Shown here: positions 7,197 to 14,624 of the stretch, one piece after another
Numbering within the stretch: position 1 is the stretch's first letter
How the letters are laid out: each line of letters starts with the position of its first letter
Assembly: GCA_049276455.1 (NCBI GenBank)
Contig: JBASWL010000144.1
Location: forward strand, 1 to 21,257
Direction: 5' to 3'
Length of the DNA stretch: 21,257 nucleotides
Source of the DNA: Georgfuchsia sp049276455
GTDB taxonomy: Bacteria; Pseudomonadota; Gammaproteobacteria; Burkholderiales; Rhodocyclaceae
Program-made: the position numbers and the translations under genes
The notes under the pieces: generated by a model
Told to the model about the DNA's origin: nothing
Database searches by the model: none
Seen by the model: only the letters and a program-made list of their open reading frames with translations

Positions 7197-7698
7197 CGTC
7201 TCCCCCTATCAGCTCGGAACTGCGTCTTCGGTGCATGACATGTTCCGCGGTCTGTGCACTTGTGGCCGGGGGCTGCCTCTAAGGTGCTGTCCGGGAAACA
7301 GCCTTCGGCTCGTCGCTGCGATTATCGCATGGGCGACTTTCAGGCGGCATGCCCTATGCGTACAATCGGCCATGACCGGCCTTTCGGAAATGTTCCCGAT
7401 TGCGGCCATTCAAGTTTCGCTTACGAAGTACGAGCTTCATCAAAGCAGCGAATGCCGGAATTCCGGATTGATTTTCTTCTCGATAATCTGAATTCAGCTA
7501 ATGCGTGAGTTGGCGCCTTCAGGTGTCGGGATCTTGCGACGCAGGGATTCTAATCATCCTCCGTAAGCCGCATGGTTAAAAGAAATTGGCATTTTAATAA
7601 ATTATAAATGCCCCCAAACATGCCCCCAAAATACAACAATTATGATTAATTACCCATGCATCAACTCACCCGCAAATTATTGCTGATGAGGCCATTAT
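7197..7698. other. Non-coding stretch, GC-rich then AT-rich; possible island boundary
   Basis: Short open frames here (for example 7209-7409 minus and 7231-7508 plus) lack ribosome sites and protein-like composition. The left part resembles generic GC-rich intergenic sequence. From about 7570 the sequence turns AT-rich and contains a tandem 11-bp repeat, listed separately. No tRNA gene could be folded by eye. Confidence 0.5.
7608..7630. repeat. Tandem ATGCCCCCAAA repeat, possible integrase arm or attachment site
   Basis: Two identical 11-bp copies (7608-7618 and 7620-7630) are separated by one base within an AT-rich context. Short C5-A3 repeats of this kind occur near attachment sites of P4-like integrases. 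The assignment is an inference from recollection, and no integrase gene lies in the window beside it. Confidence 0.35.
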
Positions 7699-8502
7699 CT
7701 AAATGGGATGCTCGAATGACAGATAAAACAAAACCCCATACTGACCCGCAGAAGGTCCGACTCCAATCGGTAGGGAAATTCCTGGGACAATCTGAAGCCC
7801 AGAACTATAGTTGCTGGCGAAGCGGATGCCTGGGTTGATGAAGGAAGTATTTTCTCGACGCTTGCTTCCGTTCGGCTGAACCATTTCTGACGATGTTCCC
7901 ACGGCTTCAAGCATTAAATTGAAATTTTCCGTAGAGAGGTAAATGAGGCTTGCTCCGTAATTAAATCCCGTCGTATCTGCTTTTGCTCCACCAGACTCCT
8001 TGCTCTGCGGTGTGTACGTGGCACCGAGATTCCAGTGCGTAACAACTTTGTCAGACAACTCCACACTTAAGGGGATATTGACTTGAAGGCCGGTAGAATC
8101 AGTTCCATAGCCTTTCTTGTAATCCCCCGTTGGCAGAATGACTGATATTCGAGGAGCCAACGCAATGTTGTCCTTCAAAATGGCCTGATAGCGGTAGTTA
8201 AGAATAATGTCTCCTATCCCGCTTTTGCCTGAGGGGTCGGTCAAATGCATCACGGGAATGGTATAAGAAAGCTGATGCGTCTGATCCGGAACTGGCCATT
8301 CCTGAGTAAAGGTATAAACCCAATCCTTGGACTTTTTCATATACATGAAGGTCTGGATATGCTGAATAACCCCCGCCTCCTGGTTGTAAGCTTCCTCAAG
8401 CAGAAAAGAGTTGTCTTGAATCTTCTTCGGCCCTTCAGCCATACCTTGTAATGGCAAGCCAACAAAAAGGGCCAACGCCCATACCTTCTTTCTACTCCAC
8501 AT
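7699..8502 (-). CDS. Outer-membrane beta-barrel protein, Phenol_MetA_deg-like transporter
   Basis: The product has 267 residues. It starts with a cleavable signal peptide (MWSRKKVWALALFVGLPLQG, cleavage likely after GMA near residue 22). The rest is alternating short polar and hydrophobic strands with many Gly, Asn and Tyr, including a GDIILNYRYQ-type strand and PRISVILPTGDYKKG, which recall the barrel family named after MetA of phenol degradation (transporter family of unknown substrate). AAGGGA sits 7 nt before the ATG. It stands alone, with no same-strand partner. Its base composition is more AT-rich than the metal genes to the right, suggesting a different origin. Function is not established. 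Confidence 0.7.
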   Translation of the reverse strand: MWSRKKVWALALFVGLPLQGMAEGPKKIQDNSFLLEEAYNQEAGVIQHIQTFMYMKKSKDWVYTFTQEWPVPDQTHQLSYTIPVMHLTDPSGKSGIGDIILNYRYQAILKDNIALAPRISVILPTGDYKKGYGTDSTGLQVNIPLSVELSDKVVTHWNLGATYTPQSKESGGAKADTTGFNYGASLIYLSTENFNLMLEAVGTSSEMVQPNGSKRRENTSFINPGIRFASNYSSGLQIVPGISLPIGVGPSAGQYGVLFYLSFEHPI

Positions 8503-8788
8503 AATAATTCCCTTTTAAAAAAATAGCCTCTTGCAAAAGACCGATTGTTTAGTTGATTATTTCGTTGCGGGTGGCGAGGTGATGATGTAAGGCGCCGGCT
8601 TGTATATCAGCGATCAAGGTATCTTGGCCCGGTACTGAGAAACAAGCTCATGGTGCATTGCAGCATCTAGTTGAGAACCATTCTCATTATCCACGATTAA
8701 ACGCGGTTTTGGCAAGTCGTACCATGTTATTTGTGTTGCGAGTTAATGATCTGTACGGTTGTCATAGTGCACTGAAGGGGGGCACGCG
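8503..8788. other. Intergenic region upstream of the barrel gene
   Basis: There is no gene here. It holds the ribosome site and presumably the promoter of the minus-strand barrel gene, a Fur-box-like palindrome (8673-8691), and probably the left end of the IS remnant that starts coding at 8789. I could not identify confident -35/-10 elements. Confidence 0.5.
8673..8691. promoter_or_regulatory. Fur-box-like 19-bp palindrome
   Basis: GAGAACCATTCTCATTATC, read on the minus strand, matches the classical 19-bp Fur consensus at 15 of 19 positions by my count. It lies 170 bp upstream of the barrel gene, too far for simple repression there, so it may be a relic of a deleted iron-regulated promoter or a chance match. 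Confidence 0.35.
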
Positions 8789-8888
8789 ATGAGACGGACG
8801 AAGCTGCTACAGGAGATACGGAAGTTGAGATTCGAGGAAGCGTATGCAGGATAGAACAAGGGGCGATTGATGCAGGCGGAGCCGATTA
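8789..8888 (+). pseudogene. 5' fragment of an ISNCY-like transposase with a nonsense codon
   Basis: From ATG 8789 the frame encodes MRRTKLLQEIRKLRFEEAYA followed by Gly and then TAG at 8852-8854. Reading through gives NKGRLMQAEP. This matches, from memory, the conserved N-terminus of a transposase group (usually called ISNCY) in which a Trp codon stands at the stop position. The similarity ends near 8880, where the sequence passes into the end of cadR. It is a truncated, dead insertion-sequence start, perhaps with part of its left end upstream (about 8730-8788). Confidence 0.68.
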
Positions 8889-9362
8889 GCGTTCAGTGTG
8901 TGTCATGCAGTGCGTTCCAGAATGTCCTGTGGGGATGTTTCCGTCGCTCTCCTCCGAGTGCTCCTGCGACAGTTCGTTAAGTATTCCGCAATCCCTGACT
9001 TGCCTCGACTCCTCGCATAGTTGCCTCACCTCCCGCAACTGCTTTTCCAACCGCTTGAGTTCGCGCACACGCATCGCTACGTGCCCGATGTGGGCGTCCA
9101 ACAAGGCATTGACTGCCTCGCAGTTTTCATCGGGCGCATCGCGAAAGCGCAGCAGGGCGCGGATCTCGTCCAGGGGCATATCCAATGATCGGCAGCGTCG
9201 GATGAGCGACAGCCGTTCGACTTGCGCTTTGTCATACATCCGATAGTTGCCTTCCGAACGCGCAGGAGCATGCAGTAGTCCATCACGCTCGTAAAAGCGG
9301 ATAGTCTCGACCGGGCAGCCTGTCTGCCGAGCAAGTTCGCCGATCTTCAAACCGGTAGCCAT
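8886..9362 (-). CDS. cadR: MerR-family heavy-metal regulator, CadR/PbrR type
   Basis: This transcription factor senses Cd/Pb/Zn-type ions and controls the divergent ATPase gene. The start at 9362 gives 158 residues. A longer frame to 9503 is open but would run through the promoter and into the ATPase gene. The N-terminal winged helix has the MerR signature (LKIGELARQTGC, ETIRFYERDGLL). The metal site is C81 (DENCEAVNAL) plus C116 and C125 (LCEESRQVRDC), the three-cysteine arrangement of CadR/PbrR. The tail is His- and Ser-rich (HSGTHCMTHTE). GAGG lies 9 nt before the ATG. Its last codons touch the IS remnant. By family behaviour it distorts the promoter in the divergent gap and likely represses its own gene. 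Confidence 0.9.
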   Translation of the reverse strand: MATGLKIGELARQTGCPVETIRFYERDGLLHAPARSEGNYRMYDKAQVERLSLIRRCRSLDMPLDEIRALLRFRDAPDENCEAVNALLDAHIGHVAMRVRELKRLEKQLREVRQLCEESRQVRDCGILNELSQEHSEESDGNIPTGHSGTHCMTHTER

Positions 9363-9382
9363 CAGAAAATGCCTCAAATAAC

Positions 9383-9413
9383 TTGACTCTATAGTAACTA
9401 CAGGGTGTGAAAT
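9383..9413 (+). promoter_or_regulatory. MerR-type promoter and operator for the cadA-czc genes
   Basis: The -35 is TTGACT (9383-9388) and the -10 is TGAAAT (9408-9413). The spacer is 19 bp, the elongated spacing that MerR activators correct. The spacer contains a near-perfect dyad, CTCTATAGTAACTACAG, closely like the known pbrA promoter of Cupriavidus metallidurans as I remember it. It lies 36 bp before the ATPase start chosen here. Confidence 0.88.
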
Positions 9414-9448
9414 GCGCAAATGAAGGAATATCACAAAGGGTTTTTGCC

Positions 9449-11638
9449 ATGAGCGACTGTAGTTGCGGAGGGTGTTCAGCCGTGCCGAGCAAACAGACAG
9501 CAATCCCGGTCTTGGCCGGAGCCCGCCAAACGGTATTGCGCATCGAGCAGATGGACTGCCCCACGGAAGAGCAGTTGATCCGCGACAAGCTGGGCCGTAT
9601 GCCAGGTATCGCGGCGCTGGAATTCAACTTGATGCAGCGCACGCTGCATTTGAGCCATACGCCAGAAGCATTGGCCGATGCCATAGCGGCTATTCAATCA
9701 CTGGGTATGGACGCCAAGTTGGAAAATGGCGAACCCGCTTCCTCAGCGGAAAACATCCCTACCAAAAAGTCCCACTGGTGGCCACTCGCCATCGCAGGCC
9801 TTGCCGCCACCGCCGCTGAGGTTGTGCACTGGTTCGATGGCGGCGACCATACGATAGAAATCGTGTTGTCACTAGCTGCGATCCTCACAGGCGGCTTGCC
9901 GACCTACAAGAAGGGATGGATCGCACTCAGGAATCTGAACCTCAACATCAATGCTCTGATGTCTATTGCAGTCACCGGCGCGGCGCTGATCGGCGAGTGG
10001 CCGGAAGCAGCGATGGTCATGTTCCTGTTTGCACTGGCCGAAGTGATCGAGGCGAAGTCTCTCGACCGGGCACGCAATGCGATTCACGGCTTGATGGCAC
10101 TCGCGCCGGACCGGGCGACGGTGCGTCAGACCGACGGTAGCTGGGTCGAGGTGGAAGCAAAGACGGTGCAGGTGGATGCCGTCGTGCGCCTGCGGCCCGG
10201 TGAGCGCATCGCGCTGGATGGCCTTGTCGTCACCGGCAGAACCACAGTCAACCAGGCGCCGATCACCGGCGAGAGCCTCCCAGTGGAAAAGGCGGAAGGC
10301 GATCCGGTCTATGCTGGCACCATCAATGAAGCCAGCTCCTGTGAGTACCGTGTCACGGCGACAGCCGATCACTCCACACTGTCCCGCATCATCCACGCCG
10401 TTGAAGATGCACAAGGCGCTCGTGCGCCAACGCAGCGCTTCATCGACCAGTTTGCCCGCGTATACACGCCGGCTGTATGTGTGGTCGCCCTGGCGATGAC
10501 GCTGGTTCCGCCGCTGCTGTTCGGTACCCCATGGCTTGACGCGATATACCGGGCGCTGGTGCTGCTGGTGATTGCCTGTCCTTGTGCTCTGGTTATTTCG
10601 ACGCCGGTCACTATTGTCAGCGGACTCGCCGCCGCCGCCCGTCACGGCATCATCATTAAGGGCGGCGTTTATCTCGAACAAGGCGGCGGCTTGGCTGTGT
10701 TGGCACTGGACAAGACTGGCACCATCACCCACGGCAAGCCGGTGCAGACCGATTTTGAAAGAATCACCCAGGGTGACGAAGCCACCATGCAACGTCTTGC
10801 GGTAAGTCTGGCGGTGCGCTCCGACCATCCGGTGTCGCAATCAATCGTGCGCGCCGCGAACAAACTGGTAACCGTTGTAGACGAGGTAGAAGACTTCGCC
10901 GCGATTCCGGGACGTGGCGTACGCGGACGTATCGCCGGTCGCCTGTACCAACTGGGCAATCACCAATTGGTTGAGGAACTCGGCCGCTGCTCGCCGGCAC
11001 TGGAAGCCAAGCTCAATCTCCTGGAGCGGCAAGGCAAGACTGTCGTGATGTTGGTAGACGACGTTGAGGTTTTGGCGCTCTTCGCAGTGGCGGATACTAT
11101 GAAGGAAAGCAGCCGCGCCGCCATTGCCGACCTGCATGCCTTGAAGGTCAAGACCGTCATGCTCACCGGCGACAATGTTCATACCGCCGAAGCCATCGCT
11201 GCTCAAGTTGGCATTGACGAGGCGCGCGGCAATTTGTTGCCAACCGACAAGCTTGGTGTGATCAAGTCGTTGCTCGGACCGACCGGCAAGGTCGGTATGG
11301 TGGGTGACGGCATCAACGACGCGCCGGCGCTGGCCGGCGCCGATATCGGTTTCGCCATGGGCGCCGCGGGCACCGGTACCGCAATCGAGACCGCCGACGT
11401 TGCCTTGATGGACGATGATTTGCGCAAGATTCCCTTGTTCATCCGCCTGTCGCGAAAAACAGCAGCAGTCCTGAAACAGAACATCACGCTGGCGCTCGCC
11501 ATCAAGGCGGTATTCTTCGCTTTGGTGTTCGCGGGTAAAGCGACGTTGTGGATGGCGGTATTTGCCGATATGGGTGCCAGCTTGCTGGTGGTGGCAAATG
11601 GCTTGCGTTTGCTGCGATTCGGGGATGGCCATACATAA
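9449..11638 (+). CDS. cadA: P1B-2-type Zn2+/Cd2+/Pb2+-exporting ATPase
   Basis: This inner-membrane pump moves divalent soft metals from cytosol to periplasm at the cost of ATP. The start at 9449 gives 729 residues. The in-frame ATG at 9407 overlaps the -10 box and is rejected. AAAGGG precedes the chosen ATG by 8 nt. The N-terminus has a Cys cluster (CSCGGC, residues 4-9) and one heavy-metal domain with MDCPTEE (C37), typical of Zn/Cd/Pb pumps. Then come TGES (273-276), the membrane CPC (377-379), the phosphorylated D421 (DKTGT), HP (460-461), TGDN (573-576) and GDGINDAP (619-626). The last helix has the P1B-2 signature D707-MG. It is followed 38 bp on by czcI. The symbol could equally be pbrA or zntA. 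Confidence 0.93.
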   Translation: MSDCSCGGCSAVPSKQTAIPVLAGARQTVLRIEQMDCPTEEQLIRDKLGRMPGIAALEFNLMQRTLHLSHTPEALADAIAAIQSLGMDAKLENGEPASSAENIPTKKSHWWPLAIAGLAATAAEVVHWFDGGDHTIEIVLSLAAILTGGLPTYKKGWIALRNLNLNINALMSIAVTGAALIGEWPEAAMVMFLFALAEVIEAKSLDRARNAIHGLMALAPDRATVRQTDGSWVEVEAKTVQVDAVVRLRPGERIALDGLVVTGRTTVNQAPITGESLPVEKAEGDPVYAGTINEASSCEYRVTATADHSTLSRIIHAVEDAQGARAPTQRFIDQFARVYTPAVCVVALAMTLVPPLLFGTPWLDAIYRALVLLVIACPCALVISTPVTIVSGLAAAARHGIIIKGGVYLEQGGGLAVLALDKTGTITHGKPVQTDFERITQGDEATMQRLAVSLAVRSDHPVSQSIVRAANKLVTVVDEVEDFAAIPGRGVRGRIAGRLYQLGNHQLVEELGRCSPALEAKLNLLERQGKTVVMLVDDVEVLALFAVADTMKESSRAAIADLHALKVKTVMLTGDNVHTAEAIAAQVGIDEARGNLLPTDKLGVIKSLLGPTGKVGMVGDGINDAPALAGADIGFAMGAAGTGTAIETADVALMDDDLRKIPLFIRLSRKTAAVLKQNITLALAIKAVFFALVFAGKATLWMAVFADMGASLLVVANGLRLLRFGDGHT

Positions 11639-11676
11639 AGATTGCCGCTAACCTCTATCGTGAATACAATGCCCGC

Positions 11677-12009
11677 ATGTTGAAACGCTTTGTCCTGTTG
11701 TTGCTGTTGGTCGTCGTGCCATTCCAGATGGCTTGGGCGGTTCCGAGCAGCTATTGCCAGCACGAACAAGACGCAACCGCGCAGCATTTCGGTCACCACA
11801 CCCATCAGCACCAAGACAGTGGCAAGGTGCCCGGAAGCGTGGATGACGATTGCGCCTATTGCCATCTTGGCGGCGTGATCCTTCCTCTTGCCTTACTCGC
11901 GGTTACTGCTCCGCCTCTGCTGTCTGTCAGTTTCTCTTCCTGCCTTGAGGCCATGTCCTCGGTTCTGGCGCGCGAACCGGAACGCCCCAAATGGACGCTC
12001 GCCGCCTGA
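11677..12009 (+). CDS. czcI: CzcI-like periplasmic metal-resistance protein
   Basis: This small exported protein (110 residues) belongs to a type encoded just before czcC in Cupriavidus. The start at 11677 begins a clear signal peptide (MLKRFVLLLLLVVVPFQMAW, cleavage after AWA). The open frame back to 11548 lies inside the ATPase gene and is ignored. The mature part carries probable metal ligands: SYCQHE, a His cluster (HFGHHTHQHQ) and DDCAYCHLGG, and it ends in ERPKWTLAA, like CzcI. A hydrophobic stretch around residues 70-85 may contact the membrane. Its role in Czc regulation or metal buffering is known only loosely. Confidence 0.82.
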   Translation: MLKRFVLLLLLVVVPFQMAWAVPSSYCQHEQDATAQHFGHHTHQHQDSGKVPGSVDDDCAYCHLGGVILPLALLAVTAPPLLSVSFSSCLEAMSSVLAREPERPKWTLAA

Positions 12010-12010
12010 C

Positions 12011-12078
12011 CGGCGAGACGTCCCTTTCCTCTGTTGATCTGTATTGACAACACGCTGAACTGACGCGTCGTCTCGCCG
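12011..12078 (+). promoter_or_regulatory. Long-range 10-bp inverted repeat with T-run between czcI and czcC
   Basis: CGGCGAGACG (12011-12020) pairs perfectly with CGTCTCGCCG (12069-12078) across a 48-nt loop and is followed at once by AATTTTT. The loop contains a consensus-like TTGACA (12044-12049) without a good -10. It could act as an attenuator or partial terminator setting the czcI:czcCBA ratio, or as an mRNA-stability element. It ends about 25 nt before the AAGGAGA of czcC. Confidence 0.5.
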
Positions 12079-12108
12079 AATTTTTCCGTTCCATTCAAGG
12101 AGAATTCG

Positions 12109-13413
12109 ATGCGCCCGAAGACGCTGGCTTTAGCCACCGCGCTACTTCTGATTTCCCCGGCAGGCTGGACACAAGTGTCCACGCCGCCAGTAGTAACTGT
12201 TATCTCAGCCGCTGACTTGCTCGCGCTGACGCTGGACAATGCGTTGACGCTGGCCAAGTCGGCCAATCCGATACTCAAATCCAAACGGGCAGAGCTTGCC
12301 GCCGCCGAGGGCACTCAAGCCGATGCATCCGCGTGGTTAAACAGCAATCCTGAGGTCTCGCTGGCAAAAAACCGCCGCGACGTGCCTCAGTCCGTTGGTA
12401 CTGATCGTTACCGCGAATGGAATACCGGCATTTCGCAAACGCTGGAGATTGCGGGGCAACGCGGCCACCGCGTGGATGCTGCGGATGCCGCGATGGCCGC
12501 CTTGCGTGCGGAGATAGCCGATACACGCCGTCAGATCCGTGCCGAAGTCAGCGAGCGTTTCTACCGTGTACTTGCTTTGCAGCAACGCGCCGAAATCGAA
12601 ACCCTGGCACTGAAGTTGTTCGACGACACCGCCAGCGCGATCCAGAAACGGCGCGTTGCCGGTGAGGACACCAAGCTCGATGCCAATGTCGCCAGTGTCG
12701 AAGCGGAACGTGCCCGCAATCAATTGGCTATCGCGCAGGAGCAACTTCTGGAAGCGCGTAGCGCGCTTGCCACCAAGCTGCAATTGCCAGCCGCCAAGCT
12801 ACCGCAAGCCGTCGGCGAACTGGCGGCGACCCGAAGTAGCTACACCCTCAACGACCTTCTCACCACTACGGAATCTCAACCCCGGCTGCACGCATTGACC
12901 GAACGCGAGAACAACGCAAATGCCCGATTGAGTTTGGAACGTGCCAGTCGTTATCCGGACATCACGGTTGGCGCAAATGTGGGCCGCGAAGGGCCTGTAG
13001 GCGGACGAGAACGGCTAACGACTTTCTCCGTGTCTTTACCCCTGCCGCTGTTCAAACGCAACCAGGCTGGCGTCGGACAGGCAACGACCGAATTACAACA
13101 GGCACAGATTGAGCGCCAAGCGGCTTTGCGCGATACTCGCTCAAACGTGACGACCCTGTGGGCCAAATTGAATAGCCTCGATGCCCGCGTGCGGCGCTTG
13201 AAAGACTCCGTATTGCCGGCGCTCGACGACAACCAGGCGCTGTCGTTGAAGTCCCAACGCGCCGGGCAGATCGGCCTCCTCGAAATGATCGTCGTCAACC
13301 GGCAGGCACTCGATGCCCGCCGCGACCTGATTGATGCCCTTACCGAATACCACGCCACCCGTGTGGCGCTTGAACTTGCCGCCGGTTGGCCGCAGGAAGG
13401 AACCCAGCAATGA
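12109..13413 (+). CDS. czcC: CzcC-type outer-membrane efflux channel (TolC family)
   Basis: This is the outer-membrane duct of the tripartite RND metal pump. It has 434 residues, with a signal peptide (MRPKTLALATALLLISPAGW) and two outer-membrane-efflux repeats (about residues 38-225 and 240-425) made of long coiled-coil helices rich in Ala, Gln and Arg. AAGGAGA sits 5 nt before the ATG. Its stop overlaps the czcB start as ATGA, so outer-membrane and adaptor subunits are translated together. The length is usual for CzcC, and no lipobox is evident. Confidence 0.9.
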   Translation: MRPKTLALATALLLISPAGWTQVSTPPVVTVISAADLLALTLDNALTLAKSANPILKSKRAELAAAEGTQADASAWLNSNPEVSLAKNRRDVPQSVGTDRYREWNTGISQTLEIAGQRGHRVDAADAAMAALRAEIADTRRQIRAEVSERFYRVLALQQRAEIETLALKLFDDTASAIQKRRVAGEDTKLDANVASVEAERARNQLAIAQEQLLEARSALATKLQLPAAKLPQAVGELAATRSSYTLNDLLTTTESQPRLHALTERENNANARLSLERASRYPDITVGANVGREGPVGGRERLTTFSVSLPLPLFKRNQAGVGQATTELQQAQIERQAALRDTRSNVTTLWAKLNSLDARVRRLKDSVLPALDDNQALSLKSQRAGQIGLLEMIVVNRQALDARRDLIDALTEYHATRVALELAAGWPQEGTQQ

Positions 13414-14612
13414 ATCACCTCAAATATTACTTGAGCCAACAATCGCTATTGGCAATAGCGATTGTTGGCGTCGCACTTACTCTCACCGCATGCGGCGACG
13501 CTGACAAAGCCAACGCAGAAAAGCCAGCGCAGAAACAGGAAGCGACCGGCACCAAAAGCGAAGGTGAACACGAGACAGGTGGGCTGAAACTGTCGAAGGA
13601 AGAAATAGAACGCGCAGGCATCAAGGTCGAAGCGCTGAATTTGCAATCGTTTGCTGACACCGTGACGGTGACCGCTACCATCCATCCCAATCAGGATCGC
13701 ATCGTCCGCGTTGCGCCACGTGTAGAAGGCCGTATCGTGCGTGTATCGGCCAATCTCGGCGACAGCGTTCATCCCGGTCAGGTACTGGCTGTACTCGACA
13801 GCGTAGTGCTTGGCGAAGCGCAGTCAACGCTGCTTCAGGCGCAATCCGGCCAGCGGGTTGCGCAAGCCGACTACAAACGCGCTGAAGCGCTTAATGCCGA
13901 CGAGATTATTTCGCAACGCGACTACCTGCGTGCCAGGGCGGAGTTTGAGAAAGCTTCGGCCGAACTGCGTAGCGCCGAAGACCGGGTGCGTCTGCTCGGT
14001 GGATCAATAGCGGCGGGTCGTGCCGATTCGACCTTCCAGTTGACGGCGCCGTTGGCAGGAACCGTGGTCGAAAAGAAAGCGACAGTCGGAGAGTTGCGCA
14101 GTCCAAGCGATTCCCTGTTTACCGTCGCCGACCTGTCCAAACTCTGGATCGAAGCCAACCTCACTGAAGACATGCTGGCCAAGGTGCGCAGTGGGGCAGC
14201 CGCCACCGTGACTGTCGCGGCCTATCCGGGCGAACGCTTCGCCGGACGCGTGACCTATCTGGCAAGCCTGCTCGACAAGGACAGCCGCACCGTCTCGGCC
14301 CGCATTGAGGTGAGCAACAAGGATGGTCGCTTGAAGCCAGAGATGTTTGCCAGTGCGACCATCGAAACGGGTGGTGTTAAACGTGACTCTCTCTCGGTGC
14401 CTGACACTGCAATCCTGCTGCTACAAGGCCAGCCGACCATCTTTGTCGCCGAGCATAGCGGTTTTGAAGCGCGCGCCATCGAACCTGGCGACAAACTCTC
14501 TGGCCGCACTGTTATCAAGTCCGGCCTTGCCGCCGGTGATCAAGTAGTGATCGCCGGCGCCTATGCGTTAAAAGCGCGGCTGCTGAAATCGCAGATCAGC
14601 GACGAACATTGA
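13410..14612 (+). CDS. czcB: CzcB-type periplasmic adaptor (membrane fusion protein)
   Basis: This adaptor links the RND pump to the outer-membrane channel. The ATG at 13410 overlaps the czcC stop (ATGA) and gives 400 residues; the in-frame ATG at 13386 lies within czcC. The N-terminus ends in a lipobox (LTAC, Cys28), so it is probably a lipoprotein anchored in the inner membrane, followed by a Lys/Glu-rich linker. A barrel-sandwich (lipoyl-like) half at about residues 90-130 (VRVAPRVEGRIVRVSANLGD), an alpha-hairpin (about 135-190), the second lipoyl half (about 205-235) and a beta-barrel region (DLSKLWIEANL) are in the usual order. Confidence 0.9.
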   Translation: MNHLKYYLSQQSLLAIAIVGVALTLTACGDADKANAEKPAQKQEATGTKSEGEHETGGLKLSKEEIERAGIKVEALNLQSFADTVTVTATIHPNQDRIVRVAPRVEGRIVRVSANLGDSVHPGQVLAVLDSVVLGEAQSTLLQAQSGQRVAQADYKRAEALNADEIISQRDYLRARAEFEKASAELRSAEDRVRLLGGSIAAGRADSTFQLTAPLAGTVVEKKATVGELRSPSDSLFTVADLSKLWIEANLTEDMLAKVRSGAAATVTVAAYPGERFAGRVTYLASLLDKDSRTVSARIEVSNKDGRLKPEMFASATIETGGVKRDSLSVPDTAILLLQGQPTIFVAEHSGFEARAIEPGDKLSGRTVIKSGLAAGDQVVIAGAYALKARLLKSQISDEH

Positions 14613-14624
14613 GAGGCCGCCATC

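Noticed and set aside
7209..7409. 66-codon minus-strand frame upstream of the CD-NTase
   Set aside because: It has no ribosome site, resembles common GC-rich intergenic sequence, and shows no recognisable protein features.
7530..7600. Possible tRNA 3' end (GGGATTCTAATC-like) near the composition change
   Set aside because: No cloverleaf or acceptor stem could be built by eye, and the T-loop match is imperfect.
9407..9448. Upstream ATG start for the ATPase giving 14 extra residues
   Set aside because: It begins before the end of the -10 region of the CadR promoter; the start at 9449 has a ribosome site and a typical Cys-rich N-terminus.
9872..11632. Long minus-strand frames of 263-322 codons opposite the ATPase gene
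   Set aside because: These are shadow frames of high-GC coding DNA; low-complexity His/Arg/Gln composition and no motifs.
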